64,000 nt of DNA from Leptolyngbya sp. FACHB-261. Its GTDB lineage: Bacteria; Cyanobacteriota; Cyanobacteriia; FACHB-261. Location: NCBI RefSeq assembly GCF_014696065.1, contig NZ_JACJPL010000001.1, positions 186,001 to 250,000 of the forward strand, read 5' to 3'. A program made the position numbers and the translations under genes. The stretch's first letter is position 1, and every line of letters starts with the position of its first letter. This document shows positions 27,503 through 36,467 of the stretch, piece after piece. The notes below the pieces were generated by a model. The model was not told the DNA's origin. It searched no databases and saw nothing but the letters and a program-made list of their open reading frames with translations.

Positions 27503-27810
27503 CGTAACCTCACTGAGTCAGCATTAGCGCCGCACATGATTAGCGTCGCACGTGGACTTTAGCATTCGTCTTTGCAGGCAGCAGGCGTGTCTCTCAAAGG
27601 TGCTCTTCTTAAAGGTGGCCTATGGAGCGCTCTCCAGTTTATGAGCCTCTGACTCAAGCGAGGGCTAAGAGGGCTAAATTGATGACCTGATAATGCCTGA
27701 CGCATCATGGTCTGCATTGCATGGCCTGCATTCTCCTGGGTTTATTCTGGTTTCTACGCAGTCCGGGACGAAAAACGCAATACTTGGGGCAATAACCTTG
27801 GGGAAACAAC
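27503..27810. other. Divergent promoter region, aldehyde dehydrogenase to zinc-ribbon gene
   Basis: 308 bp with no gene, RNA or clear operator recognised. Confidence 0.35.
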
Positions 27811-28080
27811 TTGCCTGCGCCTATGGATGCCTTCAGTGCTCAGCCCCCCACCTGGACTGAGAAAGCAACCCACGCTCGCGGTTTTCAATGTCCAACTTGC
27901 ACAGCTGAGTCAGTTGAAGCTGTTGCCGTCTGGCTAAACCGTCGTTCTCCAGTGCTTACCGAGTTGGGGCGGCGCAAGTGGCAGGAGTTCTATCAGTGCC
28001 GTTGTGGTTGCGTGTGGTGGGGCTGGAGCGATGAGCGACCGCCTAAAGAGCCCTTGCGTCGTCCCAATGCACCGGAATGA
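27811..28080 (+). CDS. Small CxxC zinc-ribbon-like protein
   Basis: An 89-residue protein with one CPTC knuckle (RGFQCPTCTAESVEAVAVW) and a CRCGC cluster (FYQCRCGCVWWGWSD), so a rubredoxin-like or zinc-ribbon fold with up to five cysteines is plausible. Tryptophans follow the second knuckle. I do not recognise a named family. The TTG at 27811 has GGGGA seven bases upstream; the ATG at 27823 is the alternative start and would drop four residues. It precedes mutS2 by 84 bp on the same strand and could be co-transcribed with it. Confidence 0.65.
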   Translation: MPAPMDAFSAQPPTWTEKATHARGFQCPTCTAESVEAVAVWLNRRSPVLTELGRRKWQEFYQCRCGCVWWGWSDERPPKEPLRRPNAPE

Positions 28081-28164
28081 TCCGGTCAGAATGATTAAGA
28101 TGAAATAAGCGCTCTGCCTAAGATTATTTCTCTGCCTCCCATCCAGTTCGAAGCCCTAGAGCTG

Positions 28165-30525
28165 TTGGAGTGGCCCCGCCTGTGCCAGCACCTCTCAACC
28201 TTTGCTGCAACTAAACTAGGCTCTGCTGCTGCCCGAGGACTGCCCCTACCGGCAACTCAGGCCGACAGTGAGGCCCTCCTCGCTCAAACCCGTGAAGCAA
28301 CCACCTTAGAGAACCGTCTGGCCAGTGGCTTGCCGTTGGAAGGCATCCACGATATTGGTGCAGCCGTCGCCCGTGCTGGCATTGGTGGCACCTTGGGCGG
28401 TGAAGAACTAGCTCAGATCGCCGAAACCCTCGGCGGTGTGCGCAATCTGCGCCGTGCCCTAGACGACCAGGAAGACATGCCAGTGCTGCAAGAGTTGGTG
28501 TCCCACGTGCGCACCTACCCAGAACTCGAGCAGGAAATCCACCGCTGCATCGACGAGCAGGGGCGGGTGTCAGACCGAGCCAGTGACAAGCTAGCGGGTC
28601 TGCGCGAGCGGCTGCGGCAGGTGCGCGACCAGATTTATCAGACGCTCCAGAATCTGATCCAGCGCAAGGCCAATGCCATTCAGGAGAATCTGATCGCCCA
28701 GCGCAGTGAGCGCTTTGTGATTCCGGTGAAAGCGCCTCAGAAGGATGCAGTTCCCGGTATTGTGCATGACGCTTCAGGTAGCGGCGCCACGCTCTACATT
28801 GAGCCTCATGCCGTCGTGCCCCTCAACAACCAACTGCGCACCCTAGCCCGGCAGGAGCAAGCCGAAGAAGAGGCTATCCGAGCTCGGCTCTCAGGCCAGG
28901 TCGGGGAGGTGCAGGAAGACCTTGAGCATTTGCTGTTTGTGGTTACGGCAGTTGATTTAGCTATTGCTCGCGCCCGCTATGGCCTGTGGCTGGGAGCCAA
29001 TTCACCTCGCTTTATTGCCAGCGACGAGTCGATTGTGCTGCGCCAGTTGCGCCATCCCTTACTGGTCTGGCAACAGCAGCACGAACGGGGCAACGCCGTC
29101 GTACCCGTTGATCTGCTGATTCGACCGCAGATTCGCACCGTGGTGATCACAGGCCCGAATACAGGCGGCAAAACAGTCACCCTCAAGACTTTGGGTTTGG
29201 CGGCTTTGATGGCCCGCGCTGGTCTGTTTGTGCCAGCCCGAGAGCCCGTCGAATTGCCCTGGTTTGAGTTTGTGCTGGCTGACATCGGCGACGAGCAATC
29301 GCTGGAACAAAGCCTCTCGACCTTCTCCGGGCACATCCGCCGGATTAGTCGCATCCTGGAGACGATGACCGACCAATCACTGGTGCTGCTAGATGAGGTG
29401 GGCGCGGGAACCGACCCCAGTGAGGGCAGTGCGCTAGCCACCGCCTTGCTGCAAGAACTAGCCGAGCGCAGCCGTCTCAGCATCGCCACCACACACTTTG
29501 GCGAACTCAAAGCCCTGAAATATCAGGATGAGCGCTTTGAGAATGCTTCTGTCGAGTTTGATGATGTCAGCCTGGCTCCAACCTACCGGCTGCTGTGGGG
29601 CATTCCCGGTCGCTCCAATGCGCTCACGATTGCGGGCCGGCTGGGCATGGGCAGCACGATTCTGGAACGGGCTCGCGGTTATGTGGGCAGCAGTTCCGAA
29701 GCCGTGAATGACGTGATCGCGGGTCTGGAAGCACAACGACGTACCCAAGAAGAGCGGGCTCACGAAGCCGCGGACCTACTCGCCAACACCGAGCGTCTCC
29801 ATCGAGAAGTTGCCAATCGAGCAACCGCTCTGCGCGAACGCGAACGCCAGCTTCAGCAACAACAAGAGCAGGCGATCGCTCAGGCGATTGCCGAAGCCAA
29901 ATCAGAAATTGCCAAGGTGATTCGGCGGTTGCAAAAGGGTACCCCCACCGCCCAAGATGCTTCGGCGGCAACCGAGGCGCTCAATCAAGCTGCAGCCAAG
30001 TTTCTGCCTTCCCAGCAAGCGCCACCCAAGCGCAAGCCCAGCTACCAGCCGCAAGTGGGTGAGCGAGTGCGTATTCCTCGCCTGGGGCAGGTTGCCGAGG
30101 TTCTCAGTTCTCCAGATGATGACAACGAGCTGACCGTGCGCTTTGGCCTGATGAAGATGACAGTTTCTTTGTCAGACATTGAATCGCTAGACGGCCAGAA
30201 GCCCGAACCCACTGCCAAAAAAGAAAAAGCACCGCCTCCGCCCAAAGCCACCGAGCTACCACCTGCGGCAGCAGAACCAATCATCCGCACCTCGCACAAT
30301 ACCCTCGACTTGCGTGGCAGCCGTGTATCTGACGCGGAACTGATGCTTGACCGAGCCCTGGCAGAAGCGAGTGGCGCGCTGTGGATTATCCACGGTCACG
30401 GCACGGGTCGGCTGCGGCAAGCTGTCCAGGATTTTCTCAAGCAATACCGCCGCGTTGAGCGCTATGAGTTTGCCGAACGGACTGACGGCGGCACTGGCGT
30501 CACAGTTGCTTACCTAAAACCATGA
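28165..30525 (+). CDS. mutS2: Endonuclease MutS2
   Basis: A 786-residue MutS2. The N-terminal core and clamp run to about 310. The ABC-type ATPase has Walker A GPNTGGKT from residue 330, then Walker B LVLLDEVGAGTDPSEG and the TTHFGELK switch. A coiled coil (about 520-600) and a C-terminal Smr nuclease domain (LDLRGSRVSDAE from 714, then IIHGHGTGRLR) follow. The family suppresses recombination or acts in ribosome rescue, depending on species. The first usable start is TTG at 28165, but the conserved ELLEWPRLCQHL strand is normally preceded by about ten residues. Here the frame is open upstream (IQFEALELLEW) back to a TAA at 28096, with no ATG, GTG or TTG, so an ATT or CTG start is possible. 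Confidence 0.93.
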   Translation: MEWPRLCQHLSTFAATKLGSAAARGLPLPATQADSEALLAQTREATTLENRLASGLPLEGIHDIGAAVARAGIGGTLGGEELAQIAETLGGVRNLRRALDDQEDMPVLQELVSHVRTYPELEQEIHRCIDEQGRVSDRASDKLAGLRERLRQVRDQIYQTLQNLIQRKANAIQENLIAQRSERFVIPVKAPQKDAVPGIVHDASGSGATLYIEPHAVVPLNNQLRTLARQEQAEEEAIRARLSGQVGEVQEDLEHLLFVVTAVDLAIARARYGLWLGANSPRFIASDESIVLRQLRHPLLVWQQQHERGNAVVPVDLLIRPQIRTVVITGPNTGGKTVTLKTLGLAALMARAGLFVPAREPVELPWFEFVLADIGDEQSLEQSLSTFSGHIRRISRILETMTDQSLVLLDEVGAGTDPSEGSALATALLQELAERSRLSIATTHFGELKALKYQDERFENASVEFDDVSLAPTYRLLWGIPGRSNALTIAGRLGMGSTILERARGYVGSSSEAVNDVIAGLEAQRRTQEERAHEAADLLANTERLHREVANRATALRERERQLQQQQEQAIAQAIAEAKSEIAKVIRRLQKGTPTAQDASAATEALNQAAAKFLPSQQAPPKRKPSYQPQVGERVRIPRLGQVAEVLSSPDDDNELTVRFGLMKMTVSLSDIESLDGQKPEPTAKKEKAPPPPKATELPPAAAEPIIRTSHNTLDLRGSRVSDAELMLDRALAEASGALWIIHGHGTGRLRQAVQDFLKQYRRVERYEFAERTDGGTGVTVAYLKP

Positions 30526-30585
30526 ATTGGGCTCCGTGCATAGTCCCTAATCCCTAATCCCTTGGCTTCAGCGCAAGCACTGGTA

Positions 30586-31152
30586 CTACCGGCGATAGCG
30601 ACGGCTGGAATCGTCGTCATCAAAGTCGTCGAAGTCATCGAAGTCGTCAAACTCTTCGTCCGGCGGCACTCGTTCAACTTTGACGTCTTTGACTTCCCGG
30701 TAGCCGTCGTCTTCCTGACGAGCGGTACGGGGGCCAGAGCGGTAGGTGCCATCCGAAGCGCGGTAGACCTCGGTATAGTTTTCGCGCGTAGGTTCAGGTT
30801 CGGGGGCAGCGTAGCTGGGATTGGGAGCCTGCTGAGTTTGCGCCCACTGCCAAGTATTGCTGCTCTTCCCCTTGCCGCCTTCTAGCTCCTGCACTCGGGC
30901 GCGCAACTCGTCGATTACTTTGGCCTGTCGGCGGTCCTGGCCGCGTCCACCACCCATCGACCACAGCAGCCCCAATAGCAGCGCCACCAATACGCCCAAG
31001 GCTAAGGCACCCAGCACCGCTACCGACAACGGCACCGGCAGCAAACGACTGCCCAAAAACACCAGCGACACCGCAGGCGAACGGTTCTGGTACATAAACA
31101 GCCCCAGGCTCACAACGAGCAGCAAGAGCGGAATCAGGCGAACGGCAGGCAT
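30586..31152 (-). CDS. LapA-domain-like membrane protein with acidic tail
   Basis: A 188-residue protein with two N-terminal transmembrane helices (about 5-22 and 42-66) separated by a QNRSPAVSLVFLG loop, the pattern of LapA/YciM-type proteins. A short coiled coil (IDELRARVQELEGG) and a long disordered Pro/Glu/Tyr-rich tail follow. The extreme C-terminus is an Asp/Phe repeat (DDFDDFDDFDDDD) before Arg residues. LapA proteins act in envelope assembly in proteobacteria; the role in cyanobacteria is not established. ubiX lies 101 bp upstream on the same strand. Confidence 0.75.
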   Translation of the reverse strand: MPAVRLIPLLLLVVSLGLFMYQNRSPAVSLVFLGSRLLPVPLSVAVLGALALGVLVALLLGLLWSMGGGRGQDRRQAKVIDELRARVQELEGGKGKSSNTWQWAQTQQAPNPSYAAPEPEPTRENYTEVYRASDGTYRSGPRTARQEDDGYREVKDVKVERVPPDEEFDDFDDFDDFDDDDSSRRYRR

Positions 31153-31253
31153 AGGCTAACGCGGCAACAGGGCACAGCCCGCAATCAGGTCTCACCCTCA
31201 TTATCCTCCGCCCGTACGCCCCACATCTGGTTCTGCCTCTGGCCTCAGTTAGC

Positions 31254-31880
31254 CTAAAGCTCGGAGCGGCCCTGCCAACGCTGGATCAGCGCATTGTCAA
31301 TGTCAAACTGGTCCAGAGCCCGGGCTACCACAAAATCCACCAGGTCTTCGATGGTTTTGGGTTGGTGATACCAGGCGGGGATAGCTGGTACAATCCGCGC
31401 CCCTGCCTCTGCTAGAGCTGTGAGGTTGCGCAGGTGGATCAGGCTGAACGGCGTCTCGCGGGGCACGACGACTAGCTTGCGTCCCTCTTTGAGTTGCACG
31501 TCGGCAGCTCGTTCTAACAAATCTGAACTCAGTCCCCCAGCCAGCTTGCCAATGGTGCTCATGCTACAGGGAATCACCAACATACCCAGCGTGCGGAACG
31601 AACCACTGGCAATCGTTGCGCCAACATCACCCCAGGGGTGACAGGTGAGCTTACCGCCCTGCTCTTGGGCTTGGTCGCGCCAGAACTGAGCCTGTTGCTC
31701 CGGCTCGATGGGCATGCGGGTGTTGTACTCAGCCTGCCAGACCATTGCCGCGGCGCGGGAGGCGACCACCTCGACTGGATAGTCAATGCTCAGTAAAAAC
31801 TTTAGAGTGCGGACAGCGTAGATTAAGCCAGAGGCTCCGGTGACGCCAAGAATCAGCGGGTAGCGAACAGCGCGAGTCAA
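31254..31880 (-). CDS. ubiX: Flavin prenyltransferase UbiX
   Basis: A 208-residue UbiX/Pad1 flavoprotein that prenylates FMN to make the cofactor of UbiD-type decarboxylases, acting in quinone synthesis (plastoquinone or related aromatic decarboxylation in cyanobacteria). Motifs: LILGVTGASGLIYAV at the N-terminus for FMN binding, GSFRTLGMLVIPCSMSTIGKLAGGLS, LVVVPRETPFSLIHLRN, and the C-terminal PAIPAWYHQPKTIEDLVDFVVARALD. No ubiD is next to it in this window. The start is the first ATG before the conserved strand. Confidence 0.94.
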   Translation of the reverse strand: MTRAVRYPLILGVTGASGLIYAVRTLKFLLSIDYPVEVVASRAAAMVWQAEYNTRMPIEPEQQAQFWRDQAQEQGGKLTCHPWGDVGATIASGSFRTLGMLVIPCSMSTIGKLAGGLSSDLLERAADVQLKEGRKLVVVPRETPFSLIHLRNLTALAEAGARIVPAIPAWYHQPKTIEDLVDFVVARALDQFDIDNALIQRWQGRSEL

Positions 31881-31993
31881 CAGAACCTTCTCAGTGATTG
31901 CCTATCCGCATCCTAGCCTGATGCTAGCGGAGTCTGGGCGGAGCCTGGCCGCATTGCCTTGCCCTAAAGACCGCTAAGCTGAGCATTAGGCTG

Positions 31994-32791
31994 TTGCGCA
32001 TGATGTTAGTGCGCATGAAGGGCGTCGCGCATGAATTCTGTGGTGCACGGGTGGAACTAGACCGAACGGCCTGCTTACTGAACCTTATGCAACAAGCTGA
32101 GATCCCTAGCTTGAGGGATCTCAGCCGTCGAGCTGGCGTGTCGCGCCGCAGCCTAGATCTGCTGCGTCAGGGCCAGATAACGCGACTGCGGGTCGAGCAA
32201 GTGCTGAGCTTGAGCCAGGTGCTGAAGCTGTCGGTACAGGAGTTTTTGCAGCAGTTCAGCCCAGATGCCTTGCCCCAAGACGAGGCAGCCACTCAAACAG
32301 CAGGTGTCAAATCCGAGCCCGTCAAACCTGAGCTAGCCAAGTCCGAGCCAATCAAACCTGAGCCAATCAAACCGGATCCGGCCAAACCCGATACTGAGCT
32401 GTCTATTGAGCTGGCAAGCTTGCGCAGCGAGTATGAACGCCTTCAGGCACAACTGCAAAGCCAGCAGCAGGACTTGGAGCAGCAGTTCCGCACTCAAACT
32501 CTACAAGCGCTGGAATCCCTACTGCTGCAATGGCCAACTGCCGCCTACGCAGCGACTAAAAACCCTCAAGCTCCTGCTAAAAACCTGCTGCCAATTCTGC
32601 GTCCGCTGGAGCAACTGTTGTCAGATTGGGGCATTGAGCCGATCGGTGAGGTGGGTAGCGAAACGGCCTTTGACCCGCAACTGCATCAGCTTGAAGGGGC
32701 GGCTCAGCCAGGGGACTCGGTACGCGTGCGCTATGTGGGCTATCGCCAAGGTGACACCCTGCTCTACCGGGCGCGAGTGAGCCCTGTATGA
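31994..32791 (+). CDS. HTH domain fused to a GrpE-like C-terminal domain
   Basis: A 265-residue protein with two recognisable ends. Residues 25-95 are an XRE-type HTH (IPSLRDLSRRAGVSRRSLDLLRQG, then LSLSQVLKLSVQEFLQ). A Pro/Lys/Glu linker with repeated KPEPIKPDPAKP follows, then a coiled coil (about 140-175). The last 70 residues (LLPILRPLEQLLSDWGIEPIGEVG, FDPQLHQLEG, VRVRYVGYRQGDTLLYRARV) resemble the beta domain of GrpE, the DnaK nucleotide-exchange factor. So it may recognise DNA and DnaK, but it lacks the long GrpE helices in full form. It overlaps the next gene by ATGA, so the two are translated together. Confidence 0.75.
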   Translation: MRMMLVRMKGVAHEFCGARVELDRTACLLNLMQQAEIPSLRDLSRRAGVSRRSLDLLRQGQITRLRVEQVLSLSQVLKLSVQEFLQQFSPDALPQDEAATQTAGVKSEPVKPELAKSEPIKPEPIKPDPAKPDTELSIELASLRSEYERLQAQLQSQQQDLEQQFRTQTLQALESLLLQWPTAAYAATKNPQAPAKNLLPILRPLEQLLSDWGIEPIGEVGSETAFDPQLHQLEGAAQPGDSVRVRYVGYRQGDTLLYRARVSPV

Positions 32792-34104
32792 GTTCCCCAG
32801 TCGATATTTTGATTCTCAGTAACGGTCCGGGCGAGTTGGCGACTTGGGTGCAGCCAGTGGTGCGCGAGTTGCGGCAACAACTAGGCCAGGACCGGCAGCA
32901 GGTACGCGTTTCCGTGGTGCTCTCGCCCTGTCCCCACGCCAGCGGTCAGGAAGCCAAAATCGCTTTGGGCTACGCCGAAGTGGATCGGGTGCAGGGGCCA
33001 GAGCATTTTGTCTCGTTTCTGCTGCTGGGTCGAACCCGAGATTGCCTAACCGGCAAGCCCTGGTCCTGGCGCAAGCAGGGCGTAGTGCTGTTTCTGGGTG
33101 GCGACCAGTTTTTCACCCTCGTAGTTGCACGACGACTGGGCTACCGCAGTGTGGTCTATGCCGAGTGGGAAGCGCGCTGGCAAGGCTGGATTGATGCCTT
33201 TGGGGTGATGAGCGCCAAGGTATTGCGCAAAGCTCAGTATCCAGAACGGCTGACCGTAGTGGGAGATCTGATTGCTGAAGCCGCTAACCTGAACCCGGAG
33301 CTAGAGGCAGACGTGCAAAACGGTCTGGCTCTCCAGCCCGATGCTGAACTCATCGGTTTACTGCCCGGTTCCAAACCAGCCAAGCTGGCCCAAGGCGTGC
33401 CCCTGATGCTGGCGGTTGCAGACCAGATCGTCCAAACTCATCCCAAGGCTCGCTTTGTTATCCCTGTGGCTCCCAGTTTGCAGCCGGAAAGCCTGGCGCA
33501 CTTTGCCCATGCCAAACGCAACCCGGCGATGGCTTTGATAGGCGGTACATCGGGCAAGCTCATTGCTCAAGGCTCAGGGCTAGCCTTTGAAACCGCAGCT
33601 GGTAACCGCGTGGACCTCTGGACTGGTTCACCGGCCTATGCCCTACTGTCCCAATGCCGTCTGTGCATCACCACAGTAGGAGCCAACACAGCAGAGCTAG
33701 GGGCATTAGCGGTACCCATGCTGGTAGTGGTGCCTACCAATCAACTAGATGCCATGCGAGCTTGGGATGGCTTACCCGGTCTGCTAGCCAATCTACCTGT
33801 AATTGGCACTTGGTTCGCCAAACTGATCAACCGGCTGATGCTGCGGGCCTTGCGTCGTCGTCAGGGTTTGCTGGCTTGGCCTAATATCTGGGCAGGCGAG
33901 CCGATTGTGCCCGAACTGCTGGGCCACTTAACCCCCGAACTGGTCAGTCAGCACGCCCTGCAACTCCTAAATGACCCTACACAGCTCAGCCAGATCCGCG
34001 AACGCTTGCGTCAGGTGCGCGGGGAACCCGGGGCCGCTCACAAGCTGGTAAACCTGGTAGTGGCTCAGCTTCCAGGTGCCCGAGCCAGTAATCGCTTGAG
34101 CTAA
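32788..34104 (+). CDS. Lipid-A-disaccharide synthase-related protein (LpxB-like glycosyltransferase)
   Basis: A 438-residue GT-B-fold protein of the lipid-A-disaccharide-synthase-related group found in cyanobacteria. Signature pieces: DILILSNGPGELATWVQP at the N-terminus, VVLFLGGDQFFTL, VVGDLIAEA, LIGLLPGSKPAKL (sugar-nucleotide region) and CRLCITTVGANTAELGALAVPMLVVVP. LpxB joins lipid X to UDP-diacylglucosamine. Many cyanobacteria lack lipid A of that type, so the acceptor here is unclear. The start codon overlaps the stop of the HTH-GrpE-like gene (ATGA). Confidence 0.88.
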   Translation: MSSPVDILILSNGPGELATWVQPVVRELRQQLGQDRQQVRVSVVLSPCPHASGQEAKIALGYAEVDRVQGPEHFVSFLLLGRTRDCLTGKPWSWRKQGVVLFLGGDQFFTLVVARRLGYRSVVYAEWEARWQGWIDAFGVMSAKVLRKAQYPERLTVVGDLIAEAANLNPELEADVQNGLALQPDAELIGLLPGSKPAKLAQGVPLMLAVADQIVQTHPKARFVIPVAPSLQPESLAHFAHAKRNPAMALIGGTSGKLIAQGSGLAFETAAGNRVDLWTGSPAYALLSQCRLCITTVGANTAELGALAVPMLVVVPTNQLDAMRAWDGLPGLLANLPVIGTWFAKLINRLMLRALRRRQGLLAWPNIWAGEPIVPELLGHLTPELVSQHALQLLNDPTQLSQIRERLRQVRGEPGAAHKLVNLVVAQLPGARASNRLS

Positions 34105-34184
34105 CTTGGCAGACTGTTAAGGGTATGGGAGGCTGGTTGGCAGCAGCCAGGTCATCAGGTTTCGTTCGGAGCAAGCTCGTCCGC

Positions 34185-35657
34185 ATGATTACGATCCAGA
34201 ACGCACTCATTGCTGTTGGCGTTGGTGAAGATGGCGCCATTGACTACCAGACCGCCACAGTTCAAATTCAAGAAGACCGCATCGTCGCCATCCAACTCGA
34301 CAGCGCCAATGGCAACAATCAGAACGGGCTAGAGTCCAGCTCAGAGTCTGGTGGCGAAGTGGTAGATGGCCGCGACAAGCTGCTGCTGCCGGGTTTTGTC
34401 AACGCGCACACCCATTCGTCTGAACTCTGGCAACGGGGCTTAGTCCCCCCGCTGCCCCTGGAACTGTGGATTGCCGACCTCTACGATTTCACGCCCCTAG
34501 ACCCTGAGCAGGTCTACCTGAGCGCTATCGGCACCGCAGTCGAAACTTTGCTGTCTGGTGGCACCAGCGTGGTCGATCACCTGGTCCTGATTCCTGGCCA
34601 AGAGCGGGAAACCGTAGCTGCGGCAGTGCGGGGCTACCGCGAGGTCGGTATTCGCGCCTTCATTGGCCCGCTGATTCAAGATCAGTCCCTACCAGCAGGC
34701 ATTCCCACTAAGGGCACTGAGGTGCAGGTTGCAGATTACCTGCGGGCGACCCAGGCCACTCTGGAACTGATGGCAGATGTGGTCAGTGCTCACCATCGAC
34801 CGGAAGAGGGCATCAGCGTTCTGGTGGCACCCACTGGCATTCAGTTGTGCTCGGATGAGTTATTTCAGGGCTGCATTGAACTCAGCAACCAACACAACCT
34901 CTGCCGTCATGCCCACCTGCTAGAAACCCGCGCCCAACAGTTGCTGGCTCAAGAGAAATATGGTTGCTCCGCAGTCGAGCACCTGGAGCGGATCGGCTAT
35001 CTAGGCGAACGCACCTCGCTGGCGCACTGTGTCTGGCTGTCTGAGGCCGATCTAGAGATTATGGCCCGGACACGCAGCACGGTTGTGCACAACCCCTTAA
35101 GCAATCTGCGCCTGGGCAGTGGTATTGCCCCCGTGCTCAAATACCGGGCTCTGGGGGTCAACGTTTCTTTTGGCTGCGATGGTGCCGCCAGCAACGACGG
35201 GCAAGACATGCTGGAAGCAATCAAGATCGGTTCGATCCTGCATAACATTACTGACCCCGACTACCACAACTGGATTACCCCGTTCGAGGCGATCCAGATG
35301 GCTTCGGCGGGAGGGGCCAAGGGCTTGGGGCTCGCTGACCAGATGGGCTCACTGAGCGTTGGTCAGAAGGCTGACCTTGTGCTCTATGACCTCAATAACC
35401 TATCTCTACTGCCACGTACTGATCCGGTGGGCTTGCTGGTGCTGGGTCGTCCCACCAATGTGGTTCACAGTGCCTGGGTGGATGGCAAACAGATTGTTAC
35501 TGCTGGCAGCGTGCAAACCAGCAGCGTGGAACGTCTGCGCGAAGAATTAATTCGCTATAGCGGCTACCACAAAGATCGGACGGTTCAGGGCCGCCCGTTA
35601 GTTGAGGCTCGCTACCGCGAGGTGATGGGCTTACCGCTCGTGCACGGTTATTCCTAG
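34185..35657 (+). CDS. Amidohydrolase / deaminase of the chlorohydrolase (MtaD-like) family
   Basis: A metal-dependent amidohydrolase of about 490 residues. Metal and catalytic motifs are NAHTHSSEL (HxH), CRHAHLLET, LAHCVWLSEAD and SFGCDGAASND (Asp). The C-terminal strand LSVGQKADLVLYDLNNLS closes the beta domain. Related enzymes deaminate S-adenosylhomocysteine or methylthioadenosine, guanine or atrazine-type substrates; the substrate cannot be read here. The frame opens at 34125, but MITIQNALIAV from the ATG at 34185 is the usual N-terminus. It is followed by a strong hairpin. It lies 80 bp after the LpxB-like gene. Confidence 0.9.
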   Translation: MITIQNALIAVGVGEDGAIDYQTATVQIQEDRIVAIQLDSANGNNQNGLESSSESGGEVVDGRDKLLLPGFVNAHTHSSELWQRGLVPPLPLELWIADLYDFTPLDPEQVYLSAIGTAVETLLSGGTSVVDHLVLIPGQERETVAAAVRGYREVGIRAFIGPLIQDQSLPAGIPTKGTEVQVADYLRATQATLELMADVVSAHHRPEEGISVLVAPTGIQLCSDELFQGCIELSNQHNLCRHAHLLETRAQQLLAQEKYGCSAVEHLERIGYLGERTSLAHCVWLSEADLEIMARTRSTVVHNPLSNLRLGSGIAPVLKYRALGVNVSFGCDGAASNDGQDMLEAIKIGSILHNITDPDYHNWITPFEAIQMASAGGAKGLGLADQMGSLSVGQKADLVLYDLNNLSLLPRTDPVGLLVLGRPTNVVHSAWVDGKQIVTAGSVQTSSVERLREELIRYSGYHKDRTVQGRPLVEARYREVMGLPLVHGYS

Positions 35658-35660
35658 CAG

Positions 35661-35695
35661 GTTAGTCCACCAGTTGGGCTAGCTGGTGGACTGAC
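35661..35695 (+). terminator. 13-bp stem hairpin after the amidohydrolase gene
   Basis: GTTAGTCCACCAG and CTGGTGGACTGAC form a 13-bp stem with one G-U pair around a 9-nt loop, three bases after the stop codon. It is the best terminator-like structure in the window, though without a T-run. The next gene is convergent, so it may act for both. Confidence 0.65.
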
Positions 35696-35779
35696 TCACT
35701 AAATTAGGCCGCTAAATTAGCCCGTTAGATGGGCTCACTCATTGGCTTGCGATCTAGCTGCCTGCCTAGATCAGGACCT

Positions 35780-36052
35780 CTAACCTACGGGGCAAGGAGC
35801 AAAATCAACCGCCAGCTCAGCCTCAGCCTGGCTGACGCCATTGGGCTGGAGAATCACTGAGCAACCATCTTGAACACCCAAGGCAAACTCTCGGGATAAG
35901 GCCATGCCAGCCACCAAGTTGGGGTAGTCGAAGCTAATGACTTCCTCCGGCTCACTGTCAGTGCGACAGAGCCCTCTAGCGTAGTGGTAGCCGATGGTAA
36001 ACCCCTGCTCGTACAGAGCAATTTGCACAGGCGAGAACTTCAGCTTATCCAT
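35780..36052 (-). CDS. Hypothetical small protein
   Basis: About 90 residues from the ATG at 36052 (MDKLKFSPVQIALYEQGFTIGYHYARG), 110 if the frame is taken from 36112. I prefer 36052 because the extra N-terminal stretch is Pro/Arg-rich and unlike a fold, and GGAG lies nine bases before it. The protein is soluble, mixed alpha/beta, with three cysteines (LCRTD, GCSV, APCPVG). No family recognised. It is convergent with the amidohydrolase. Confidence 0.6.
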   Translation of the reverse strand: MDKLKFSPVQIALYEQGFTIGYHYARGLCRTDSEPEEVISFDYPNLVAGMALSREFALGVQDGCSVILQPNGVSQAEAELAVDFAPCPVG

Positions 36053-36112
36053 GACGAAGGCTCCATAGGGGCTCGGGCGCAGTCTCGGGGCACAGAAGTG
36101 AGCTGAGCTCAA

Positions 36113-36467
36113 GATTCCAATTACTGAATAAGAATAATGAGTGGCTTACCTGCGAATTCTCCAGATATCAAGCAGGAGCTTCAGTGTCCAGAATCACCAG
36201 ATAACTCCGGTCTGATCACACTGCACCGGGTTCAACTGGGGATTCAACCGGAGATTCAACTGGGGGTACAGCTGAGGTGGCTGCCCGCTCAACGAACTAT
36301 TCAGCAAACAATTAACTGACAGCGAGAAGCCTAACAAAGAACTCTAGGCTGAGAATTTAGCAGCTGCCAGCGTTCAAGGTCTAACTGCGGGCGGTAGCTG
36401 TATTCAATTGCGTCACTATCTGCCCCCAGTATTCGCTATTCGTATTGGCGATTAGAGGACAACAAGC
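36113..36467. other. Intergenic region with a 12-bp tandem repeat
   Basis: 355 bp (415 with the shorter start of the previous gene). Three units of TTCAACTGGGGA-type sequence run from 36231 to 36266. A 60-residue open frame at 36137-36319 owes its openness to this repeat and is not called. Confidence 0.5.

Noticed and set aside
36137-36319. 60-codon frame before the secreted-protein gene
   Set aside because: Open mainly because of the 12-bp tandem repeat; composition does not look coding.
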